64,000 bases of DNA. Origin: Escallonia rubra (Eukaryota > Streptophyta > Magnoliopsida > Escalloniales > Escalloniaceae). The position numbers and the translations under genes are program-made. How positions within the stretch are numbered: position 1 is the first letter of the stretch; every line of letters starts with the position of its first letter. The DNA is taken from assembly GCA_033065855.1 (NCBI GenBank), contig JAVXUO010002601.1, positions 310,001 to 374,000 on the forward strand, written 5' to 3'. Under the pieces are notes generated by a model that saw nothing but the letters and a program-made list of their open reading frames with translations, ran no database searches and was not told the DNA's origin. Shown one piece after another: positions 10,941 to 22,300 of this stretch.

Positions 10941-13900
10941 TGTGTGTTTGGAGTATGGAATTAGGATGGGTCCTTTAAGCTCAAGTAGTGGGTAGTATTT
11001 CTCTTTCTGTTTTTTTTTTTTCTTCACTTCAATGCTTTTAGTATTTTTGAATTCCGAGGACTAATTTAGGCGGAAAAAAAGGAGGGAGAAGATGGTCAAT
11101 CTCTAATTCTAGAATTATGCAGCATTTTCTAGCTTTGCTTATGCGTTCCTTCATTTTTTGTAATTGATGTTGCTTTTTTCTTTTCACTTTTCAAAAAAAG
11201 TAGGCGAACCTAATTTACTTTTCGCTTGTGGAGTGTGGACGAAGTAAAGTCGAGGCAAAAGCTATTGATGTAACTCGGAAGTTATAACGGGAAAAAAACA
11301 AAAAAGCGCAGAGAAATATGTACCATGCTGCCTGCTGTAAAGCAATTTTTAATTTTCTGATTTACGGAAGTAGAACTAGGAACCCCATCATGGGCCACCG
11401 CAGAAATTGGGCTGATGAAGTAATGCCCAGGTTCTACTATTTATCTCAAGTACTGACATCATATCTTACACTAAAACCTACTAATTGACAGTCCATTAAT
11501 GAATTAGGAAAGCTAAACTAATAATAGTGGCATGGGTTTCAGTGACACGGAGAGAGCTATATATCTTAGCTGGGATTCGCCAGAGTACTAAAAAAGAACA
11601 TCGTATTGTGCACGAAGTAGCTGCATGGAAGTGCGGTCAGAATCAATGTAGGAAAGGACCGAGGAGGGAAGAAGAAGAAGAAGAAGAAGAAGAAGAAGAA
11701 GCAGCAGCAGTTGAATTGAGTGAGTTTTGATGGGTTGCTCTCGTAAAATGGCGGAGCTGGATAAAGCTTATAAAAATAACGCATTGAGGATGGAACTGTC
11801 GACCCTATACTAGACATTTCCCTGCCTTAGGGGCCACTTCAATACCAAGTCAATCCGTAATCTATTCTCTATGTATAGGGCTTATTAAACCCTCGTTGCC
11901 TTATGGTGACTGTGAATCTTAATTATGGGACAAGGGTCGTAACTATTAAGTACGTTTATGTTGTCGCAAAATAGTAGCGGACCGTATTTTGTTAGAGTAG
12001 ATCGACCTTTGATAGTTGCCTGCTCGTTCAGATTAGTAACAAGATTAATGGTCACTGAGGAGGTGATGATTTGTTGCTAAAATATTTAGAAACGTATAGC
12101 TCAGTATGCTCTTTTTCCGTTTCGTTTGTATAATCTTGACAGTGCATTTCGTGGCTTGTGATATGCATGAGATATTTGAGATCTCCATAAATCAATATAG
12201 ACATTTTAGATCATGCTTATGTATACCTTATTAGCGATACAATAATCTTGTCGATAGTCGAGCCTAACTCATTTGCATCCAAGCATGATTATCCATTATT
12301 ACCCCCTCAGGAAAAAAGGGCATGATCTTTGTTTAGTTCTTCGCATTCCATGATATTAGCTCGCAGAGAGCGTAGGGGTTCTAGCTAGACAATTTTAACA
12401 TCGAATCAAAGTATATGATGCATACATTATGATGATTTCTGGGAACCAAACAATATGGAGCAGTAGAGGTAGAGATAATAATGCATAGGGGTATATGTAT
12501 TGAGCTCAACCAAGCATACATTGCCATAAATGTACAAGAGGGCTATCAACAAAATAATTGCTGAAATACGTGTATAGCGCACTATAGTCGTATAATAGTA
12601 ACTACTTCTGCTTGAATGTAATCCTTGTTCTTTTTTTTTTCTTCTAACTAAAATATGATCCTATATCTCAAACTTTTATTGTGACTTATAGTTATAGCAC
12701 GTCGAGTCCAATCCTCATATTCTTCACATATCGTGAATTTAAGACGCAACAAATAATAAAAAAAAACCAGTACTTGAAAGTACAATGTATGTACAGATAG
12801 AACTGTGGGTAATGGGAGTATGTGGGTGATGTGATGAGGGAGGGTAGAAAGGTAGACATAGATGCATGTGGAGGAGGAGGAGGAGCACATGTAGCAAAGG
12901 GACGACGTGCATGACTGTTTCTGGCAGGGCTGTTGCGGATAATATTTCCAAAAAACCCTCGGCATGGCTTAGTGTCCATGTCTTGGGATCTTTCCATGTT
13001 ATTTGGTGTGAAGTTGCAATTATTCTTGTCTCCCCCACCCCACCCATCCTCTCCTGACAAGGACTCTCCCTCCACCTTTTAAATGTCTAGGTCCTCTCAA
13101 TTTTGAACACACACAACTTAGAAAGAAAGAAAAAGAACTACAATCTTGAATCAAAGGGTATTTTTGTCATTTTGGTGGGGTGGATCTCATATTACACACG
13201 CATATATAAGAACCGATCAATTGACAGCGCTGACAACTTAAGTTAAATTGTCAGCGTTATCTGACCAGTCCATCTGTCCGTTGCCTAGGCAGACAGTGGA
13301 TCACGTCCATGTGTGTGTGTGTGTGTGTGTGTTTTTTTTTTTTCGGGGGTATCGTTGGGTGGGTCATATGTAATGGTAGGTGCTGCCTAAAAGCAAGGTA
13401 GTAAGTAATTGCTTAGCTGAATGGACAAGTTGGGTGAGGGGTTTTCTTTCTTGAGTAGTGATATGGCTCCAACCATTATGAGAAATTGCAGCTAACCCAT
13501 GGATGTCTTGATTGGACTCCAAACCTAAAGTATGGAGACAACCAACAGTTGAGGAATAAGGCCAGAGGTGCATATTATTATGTAGAGCGAAGGGGTCTCT
13601 TCTGATATGTTATGGTGTCCGCTTTTACAACATCAGTACTGATTCTTCACCATTTTTTTTTTTGTTTAACTCATTTTTCAAGTGAACATCCATAGGTAAA
13701 TATCTCTAGATGAAATGGATCCTTGCACCATGGTTTCTCATTGCTTAAAAGTTTTTCTTAATTAAAGCTTGCAAAACTTATCGTTAATAAACGATTACTT
13801 GCTTTTATTTAGTGAAAAGTTTGAGTTTTTATATAGTGAAAGTTTCTGTAGTGGTCAACTCCATACATTCATACACGTACATATAGATTGTTCGAAATTC

Positions 13901-14894
13901 TAAAGTGGACAAGACAACGCTCTTGTTCAGCATATTCACTATGTCCTCGCGTACTTTTACTGTTAAGAACTGAAAGTTGGGGCAGGAACTCATCAATGGT
14001 AACAATGTAAGAGGCCAAGGGTTCCTTTTGAAAAGGTGAAGGTTGCACTGGTATAGACAAGTCGGAAGTCACTCTCATGAACTGGGTTCTAATGTATCAC
14101 ACTCCACTCTTCACGTGGCCTAAAGATAATCAGTCAAATGGAATTAGGTTGTGATAGGAGAGTAGGTATATTCGCACACCTGGCAACACCCATGTTGGGT
14201 AAAATCAAATGGATACACCCCATGATCCCAGTCCTTGGGCACATGACAGAAATGTAGCTAATCACGCTGAAGGAGCCAGTTAAATAGTCTACTTTGACTA
14301 ATGATACTTGATACCTATGTGAAGTGATGGCAAGGGAAGAATTTTGAAGTAGATTTTTTGGGGTGACAAGCAAGAACAAACATAAGCAGGACATGAGTGT
14401 ATACACGTCTTTTACTAGATCTGGAAATGCTGATTCCAATGGTGAGATAGGCAGGTAGCTAGAAACCTCCTCACCAGATCATAATTTGGAAGCTAGAGAA
14501 TGTGGTGACAGATACGAAATATAGGTGACGCTTTAGAGATTTTGGCTTACTTAAGGTATGTTTGAAATCACGTACAACTTCAGTTTACAAAACTGGAGAA
14601 AAAACTGAAAACATAAATATTGTCAAAAGCTACCTTAGTTTTAGAAATTACAGATCGAAAAGTGCGATATCCGACAAATTCACGCTTTTAATTGTCGTTA
14701 AAATTGTAATATATGATCGCTTTTGTGTATTTGTAACGACTGAAATTTTGAAAGATGTATAAATCGCTTTGATAAACAGCCGCGCAACGGCTAGCTGGAA
14801 AGCCCAGCTCGCTTTGAAGATCCAGTTCATTTATGTGTCTAATCTACTAGGTTATCTAGATACACTATTTATGTTATTCATCTACTATATTTCA
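10941..14894. other. Intergenic region after GATA, no gene recognised
   Basis: It begins with the GATA 3' UTR. A (GAA)n run followed by (GCA)n lies at 11667-11710, and a (GT)11 tract followed by T12 at 13311-13344. The minus strand at 12692-13075 has a 127-codon open frame rich in Pro and Tyr, with no recognised domain and no homology I can name; it is not called as a gene. A near-palindrome around CAGCGCTGACAAC/GTTGTCAGCG-type sequence lies near 13230. Confidence 0.4.
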
Positions 14895-15091
14895 TTGCCA
14901 ACAAGGGTTGGTTCAGCGGTCCCCATGATCCCAATCCAGGTTTCTCACCTGGGTTCAAATCCTGCTCGCCGCACTTGTTGGTGGCAAACTTACGTCCTTA
15001 CCCTGCTTGTGCTCCACACACGGATACTCCCTGTCGGTTGGATTAGAGCCTTACGGTCCAGCCTTTTAGTTACAAAAATAAAAATAAAAAT
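14895..15091 (+). mobile_element. tRNA-derived SINE
   Basis: A pol III A-box-like TGGTTCAGCGG (14909-14919) and a B-box GGTTCAAATCC (14952-14962) sit 32 bases apart at the head of the sequence. The tail ends in (AAAAAT)n-type A-rich sequence near 15070-15090. Flanking CTACTATATTTCA (14882-14894) and CTATTATATTGCA (15092-15104) agree at 11 of 13 bases and look like the target duplication. It is not a functional tRNA gene, because the rest of the cloverleaf is absent. Confidence 0.75.
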
Positions 15092-15532
15092 CTATTATAT
15101 TGCAACTTCTCTCCTTTTTTTTGGTGGGGAAGGGAAGGTTGAACCTGTACGAGGCCTGATACTGTAACTAAGCCCATTCAAAACTATGGTCTAACATTGC
15201 CACGCTCTAACAGCAGATGGTCAGGTCCAGGGTACATGGCCAGGTCCAACAGTACCCGTCCATTCTTTGTAAGATCAAAGTATGTTCTGGAACTCAGTCC
15301 CCGAACATGTGCCTTTATAATGGAGAGACCACCACGAAGGCCCTGTCCATTCACGGTCCAGCCTCATTTGCTTATGACCTATGCTAGGGGGAAAATGATG
15401 GCAGATAACTGACCCCATTTGGTCAAGTCATTTGTAGAGAGACGACGACTCCACTGCTTATAATGATAAAGTAAATTAAAACGGTCACATTTTGCTGTTT
15501 TTCTAGGACCAAGTAAACTCAAGTTTTTCTGA

Positions 15533-16260
15533 ATAAGATAAGATGAGAAAGAGTAAACAGGCAAAACATAAAATTGTGTGGTGACCTTGCTATTGAGATA
15601 TCAATCCCACGTGAAGGATATTATAACTAATATTAGAATATACAAACTTTGTGGGCCTCTCTGTTTATTGCCGATGGTTTTGAGTTAGATGTTTTCACGG
15701 GATATAAGAACGGGTCGATCAAGTTCCAGCAGACAATAAACCGACCGACATCCAGTTTATTTCATCCACGTGTTTGGCTTAATCAGAACAAGTCTGGTCA
15801 TAAATGAAGAAGGATTGTTGAGATGTAAAGCTCACATCGGAAAAATAGCATGAGCACTTCACCATATAGGTTTTGTGGGCCTCTTCTCTCGTTGCCAATA
15901 GATTTACTTGAAGCTTTCACATGATATTAGAGCTGATCGATCAAGACTCAGCCCAAATTGAAAAATTGAATCCAACGCTACCCAGATCGATTCATCCACG
16001 TGTCTTGTCCATTCAAAAGAAGTCTGACCACACATCAGAGAGCGTGTTGAGATATAAATCCCATACCAAGAGATAATAACTGCCAATTTATTTTGAGTTG
16101 GATTGTTTTCCACGTCCTCCATCTCAAGAATTATGATACGTAAAATCTTAGATAAAATGAGCAAAAGTAGACAGGCATGTGATAAAATTGTGTGGTCGCC
16201 GTGCTACATATCGAGAATTTCACACCCCTGAGATAACGTGCTGAAATCTTTACCAAGTAT
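15533..16260. mobile_element. Tandem LTR-like fossil, TRIM or Copia-like termini
   Basis: About three diverged units of roughly 230 bp follow each other. Each carries a TGTTGAGATRTAAA-type start followed by a CCCAC/ATCGG-like stretch (near 15590, 15817 and 16048), then GTGGGCCTCT and ATCCACGTGT motifs (15769 and 15995). A motif TAAAATTGTGTGGT recurs at about 15570 and 16183. The start motif is typical of plant LTRs. No gag-pol remains between units, so a TRIM-like or recombined solo-LTR array is likely. It is old and broken. Confidence 0.5.
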
Positions 16261-16684
16261 GCCACAATAATTTCTCAACGGTTATTCTCCAACCTATTTA
16301 AAATCTCAAACGTCAATTCGCACCACAAGGAGGCCAAGGGGTTCTATCTCATAAGTCAAGATCACACCCCCAACAACAAAGTTGAAGATGGGCGTTAAAA
16401 GTAATATGCACAGGTCGAAGCACGGGATGTGAATGACATGTGTTTCACTTTGTTTCTTCACCTATTTTTTTCTTCACTCAAGTCAGATGAATCCGTGACA
16501 AATACAAGGAAAGGTAAAAGGAAAAAGTCACAATTATGGCTGGCTATTTAACGGCAAATGCATGCAAGAAACACCTGCAGTGGTGGTGGTAGCAGTGATC
16601 GATGGGTTGCAACCCTTCTGATATTTGCAACAAGTGTTGGGAGCTTCTGAGTCATCCATGTCTAACTTCTGCTGCTCCATTGAG

Positions 16685-18012
16685 ATGGAGCCTAGGACAT
16701 TAAGTGAAGGCCAAATCAGCCATGCCAGGGTACGTAATGCTCGATCATAATTTGTCTTAGTAGCACTTTCATGCCACCTTTCATTCGACTTTCAAGTACA
16801 GTTTTGTCATCAATCCGCATTTTCCTAGTTTGCATCCCCTTCTTTTGGTGCATATACAGGGAGAAAGAATGACAGTAGAAAACCTGGGCCAAAGTACATT
16901 GCCCTACTGTGCATCTAGTTAAGCATACAACTATACATGGTCGAGATGAGCGACGAGCTCGGCGCCCTCGTGATTGTGGGCTTTTCGGAGCTTCCTGTCT
17001 ATATTGTTGACGAAATTGTTCTGATGATCAAAACGTTGTGAAAAAGCTAGGCAAGGGAACTGCTACGAAAAGCTGCTCGATCAGAATGAATACTAGAGAC
17101 CTAAATAAGTAAAAAGCAATGAAGTTACGCCTTGAAAGTTCAGAGAAATGATGATTTCACTCCAAAAATCAACTTATTTGCTATCATTTTTTACATGAGC
17201 ATGATAGGTTTGAAGTTAATTAGTTCATTTATGAAACGCATTCCCCACTTCTTAAAATTTACTATATACGACATATGTTGTAGAGCTTAATCTGACAGAC
17301 TAGCGATGAATAATTTTTTGATGACTACAATTCGCAATCTTCTTAATACTGTCATACTTCAAAAAGAAGTAAGAACCTAAAATGAAATCAATCTCTATGT
17401 AGTCACAACATCCACAGATGAAATTCTTCCTCTAAGGTCCTTATATAAGAATCCTTCCTAATAGTCCGACCTGATCGACAATACGTTTTGTTTGAAAAAC
17501 TGGATTGATTGTTACTCGGTTCTACATGACATACCGGTCATCCGATTCAATGGCTAGTGATCATTATACGTGGGACATTAGCACACTTAAGCACTTATTA
17601 CATGTCTACTTGCTCTATGTTTTGAATAAATTGATCTTATTACATAGCTATTTGCTCTATGTTTTCTCTTCTCTATGCAGGAAGTTGCTGTTGACATTGT
17701 TGAAAACAAGGAATCGAATGAAGCCTCAAGTATTTTTGTTGAGGTGCCTTTCTTTCTTATCAACAACGCTTATTAGCTAAAACTCGAAAAAGAGCTGCTT
17801 ACAAAAATTTTCCTCTGCAGGGACTGAAACCAGTTATCACAGTCAAGAAAATGGCAGAGATTGTTCAAAACGGAGACTTACTTTGCAAGGTGGATAAGTC
17901 CAAGGACAAGACTGAAATCACTGGGACTTCTTGCCAGTGCTCACTCACTTCTGCCGTTATAGATTCCCCGGATCAATCTAGACTGAAGGAGCCCCTTTCT
18001 GCACCTTTTTAA
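16685..18012 (+). CDS. Small uncharacterised protein, three-exon model, 99 aa
   Basis: Exons 16685-16729, 17681-17743 and 17821-18012 have GT and AG borders and are all phase 0; together they give exactly 100 codons including the TAA stop. The product begins MEPRTLSEGQISHAR, continues EVAVDIVENKESNEASSIFVE and ends in KEPLSAPF. It is hydrophilic, with no signal peptide, membrane segment or named domain. The Ser/Cys-rich middle (TSCQCSLTS) and the terminal PLSAPF look like conserved features of a plant family, but I cannot name it. A separate 34-codon frame at 16937-17041, inside intron 1, is GC-richer than its surroundings and could belong to an alternative transcript. The model rests on reading frame and splice logic only. 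Confidence 0.55.
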
Positions 18013-19319
18013 GTCCTTTGTAAAAATGGAAAGAATTTGTAATGAGATTTGTATTGATAAACATGCATCTTCTTGAGCCAAATGCTCGTACGATTGTTTT
18101 CTACGCAGATCTATTGTTGTTAAATAAATTGCTGAATCGTGTGCATCTTCTTCGTATCGATACCACACGAAGAACAATGTTAGCTTCCAATTACATGTAT
18201 AACTTTTCGTGTGCTTAGATGAGGATTTTACAGAGGAGGAAATTTTCCCCGCGATGATGATAACACTGACAAGTGATGTTCCGTCCAGCTTCGGTGAGAT
18301 TTTTTTTTTCTAGGTAAAACATTATTTACAAAATTGTTGACGCCATCTGAGGGTATAGCACACCTTGTATAGGTTGGTGCAACTCCATATTTTGTAACTT
18401 TTATTTCGTTCGTACAGATTGAAGTTTTCAATGAACCGATTTGAAAGCATAGACGAATAACACCAATTTAAATTACTTTTTGATTGGTTGGAGGTCATTT
18501 GGGTTTAGGCTACCGAAGAGGAGATAACTCATCCTCTCTCTTAACCCTTCCAAATCTTGTTGTATGTCTGAGTAGACCATAGATCTCTGAATAAAACGCA
18601 GGACTCGAAACTGGGTTCAGAACTCGATCTGAAAACAACTTTATTAGTTAAATTATCTCACACTTAAGTCCCGCTAAACTTTTCGTTTAACTGAGCAAAC
18701 ATGTTGGACACGGGCTTCTGCCGACGGTCGACCCATGTTCATACTTTCTATTGCAAGACCAACCCAATTTATTATCTTGGGCTGAATGTAAGCCGAGACA
18801 TGAATTAACGGATCAACTTGCTATCGGATATTTATTTTTTACTATATTATGAACTAACTCCCTCCCCTTTTTTTTATATAATTCGATCATTAGAAAAATA
18901 AATATCGTTTGAAAAGGTAAATTACGAAAGAATCATGGATATAGACTAAATTAAATACTTAACACATTCAAATTATATTTTAGAAGTAAATAAAAGTTTT
19001 TCGAATTGTACTGGACCACGTATTCAGTTTGGTCCCAACTTGACCCACTTCAAATTCCGCCCACATAAACTAGGCCTTACTCCGACCCGCCCCAATTCGC
19101 AAGCCCGAGCCGTGCACCACTGTAAATTTTCCTTTCAAAAATTTGAAATCTCACTCCTAGGGTTTCCTATTTGGTACTTTTGGTCTCGTTGCTTCTACTT
19201 CAACAAAGGGGCACAGCAAATTCCCAGCTGCAGATCCCCCAAACTCAAAACCCTAACAAATCCTTCCCAGCTGCAACACCAAATTACAGCTACTGCTCAA
19301 ACACAGACACAGTATCAAA
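18013..19319. other. Intergenic region and NUP35 promoter
   Basis: No open frame of note was seen. The last ~180 bases before 19320 carry AGGGTTTCC and AAACCCTAAC, typical of promoters and leaders of plant housekeeping genes. No clear TATA box was seen. Confidence 0.4.
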
Positions 19320-22300
19320 ATGAGCACGTCGACAGTACACAGAACCCCCAAATCGGGACGGCAGTCTCTATTTTTCCACGACCTAGCCTCCCCAGTCTCC
19401 ACCCGAAGATCCGGTGGCGGCTCCTCCTCTAAGTTCACCACCCCCGGTCAAGCCGCCGCCGTCTCCGCCCTGTGGCGCGAGAACTTCGCCACCACCGACC
19501 TCCCTCCTCCGCCAGTCTTCACCCTCGAGGACCGCCACGAATTCTCCCCCGAGATCGCGCCTCCTGATTATTCCGCGTCGCCGGAAGTGAAATCATTTTC
19601 GGACCCGAGAACTCCGGTCCAGATGAGTGGCGCCAGCAGGGATTACTCCACACCGAAGAGTAAGTTGGAAGCGGCGAGCACGTCTTACGGTATAATGGGG
19701 AGGCAGCAGCAGCAGCAGCAGCAGCAGAGCTCGGCCGGGGGGTTTAGTTGGTGGTCGCCGGGGAAGATTGGTGGTGGTGGGAGTGGGGATGTTGAGGACA
19801 AGGGGAAGGGGTCACCGGTGGATGGGGTGGTTCAGGCAGGGGCGTTGGTTACAGTACCACCGCCAAGGGAGGTGGCAAGGCCGGAAATGCAGCGGAGTTC
19901 GTTGCCCGCGGGGGACCTTGATGAGGAAGAATGGGTTACCGTGTACGGGTATGGCCTACATTTTGTTGTAATTTCATTGCCTCCTTCAGTTTTTGCCATC
20001 ATATACTGTAGATTGTATTTTGTGGCGACATGCTTATGTACTGCACTATGAATTCAGTTTGACATGCCATTCATGTTAAACGAGTGATAGTATAAGAAAT
20101 GAGGACATTTGGGGCACCAATTGAGCGGCAAACAAGAGAACATTGCTTGAGATGGTTTGGCTATGTTTAACATAAGCCTTTTAGATGCTAAAATGAGGGA
20201 AAGGATTTGCATCAAGTTGATGGGGGTAGGAGGAGGTAGGAAGGACTTGGTTGCCAGTAATGAATTAGAATACGTGTGTTGGATAAGTGATTAGTTGAGT
20301 TGAGTACAATTGATACCAATCCTGTTAAAGATATTGGTTTTGAATCTAGTTTCCTTAGAGTACTGTATTTTCTAGATAAAAATGTTTTTAGTTTATAAGA
20401 TGGGCTATTTCCGTATGTGGGTGTGATTGAAAGCCTTACGAGCGCCTGACCAGAAGTTTCCCATTGTTAAAGTTGTGGGAGGTCCCCTTAGGCTGCGGTT
20501 TTCCTTGGTATCTGGAACCTAGGCACTTCTATATCTCATGGAACATTTTAATTTGGAACCACCTTTGTGGACGCATGCTTATCATACCTATGCACTTTGC
20601 AATTTTCTGTTCTTTTTCCTGTTATAAGTAGTACCAATCTTTTGTTGCTTCTTGTAACCAATCATTTGCTAACATCAATTTTAAAAATGTCGATGATGAT
20701 TGTGTGACAAACTGAAAGTGTAGCAAAGTTATAGTTGTATTTCTCAAAATCGTTTGGCATGCCTAAATATTTTGCAGAACTGGTTATAGTAGTGTTGTTT
20801 TGACTTTCCGGAAATGCAAAAGTTGTCTGGTTGGTATGGTGCAAAAGTCTTTGGTTCTACTCATATATTTGCCCAAAATTGTTTCTGTTGATGTATAGCT
20901 TTAGATAGTATTGAACTCTTTTCAGAATGAGATTTTGGAGGTAGTGAGTTAAGTAAAGTTGACAAAATGAGGCTTCAAGCTGGGCAAGAAATTGAGATGA
21001 AAGGAGTTGCTGGAGGCAAGATTTGGCTGAAATTTTGGAGAAGGTAAAAAAACTGGATATCGTCGAATGTGGTTGATACTGAATAGGTGGCAGAGCTGAA
21101 AGCTGATTGTGATAGTAATTCATCCCATTGAGCACTTGGGAGCAACCGCGAGGTAGTTTCCAGTAAGACTGTTATTGAGGTAGGCATTTTGAGCTTCTAT
21201 GGTGCATTTTTCCACAAGCCTGGATGAAATTAATTTTTGCATGCTAGCAGAGATTCATCAGATTGGTCTTCTGAAAATGAGATTTGGAGGCTTTGAAAGG
21301 CATGGAGATTGGGGTTGTGTGTATTGGCCCAGTGGGTTGTGTGTATGAGTTGATGCTTGAACTTTTAATAATTTAGACTTTGGCGAGCAGTTCAGGGTAC
21401 ATATTGGTGTCTTAAATAAAGTTTTGGGACTGGCAGATTCTTGATGCAACTCTAGTAGCTAACTCTTGGACTTCGACTCAGAGGCAGCATTCCTTTGTAA
21501 TTGTGGAAAGTAGACACTGATAAAACTAATTGGGTGTTTTTGAAAGAAGGAAAGAATAAGATTTAGGAGCTAATGGAGGATATGAATTGCTAAATACCTT
21601 AGTTTTTCTGGGGAGCTACTTTCAGGGATAAGCCAGGTTGGCGAGAATGCCATCTCAAGTAAGATTAATTTAGTTGGGGAAGCTGGAGAGATATATTTCC
21701 TGGGAATATTAAAGTGAGGTGGATGTGATGTGACTACCAGTTTTGTTCTCCATGACAAACATTATATTTGTTTGGGAGTTTAATGAGTTTCTCAATTCTG
21801 CCTTGCCTGGGACGTGGCATGAACTTATTCTTAACTGAAAGAGATGCTCCTTAATAGATTGGTAGTGGAAGCGATGTTCAGGGAGGGAGATAGGAAGATA
21901 GTCTTCAAATATTATGAGATTGCTTTACAGGATTAGTCTGTGGACCGCACTCTGGAAGGGTTGGAAATTTATTGTCGGTTTGGTGTTAGGGATGGTTTTA
22001 CTTTTTAGGGAAATTTTGGCTTGTTTGCTGTTGGAGGATTCTTATAAAGCATTCCTGGGTTTCTTCACTATGATCAAGGATAAAGGGACATGTTGTCTCT
22101 ATCAAACCAGGGGGTTGGGGACCTTTAAGACTGAGCATGTTTGTTTGACATGGAGATTTGACTGTCCTCTTGTTTTTCCCCCCGTTAATTATCCTGGTAT
22201 TCCTTATTGCCTCACGGAGAAGTAAGCCTTCTTTCCTCAGAAGCTAGTTGGAGACAAAGGCCCTTTGACATTTTCCTCGTAGAAAGCAATAATAGCTGCT

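Noticed and set aside
12692-13075. Minus-strand gene of 127 codons
   Set aside because: Pro/Tyr-rich translation of CT-rich DNA, with no domain, splice context or recognisable family.
14909-14962. tRNA gene
   Set aside because: The A and B boxes are present, but no acceptor stem or anticodon arm can be folded around them; the A-rich tail and flanking duplication fit a SINE.
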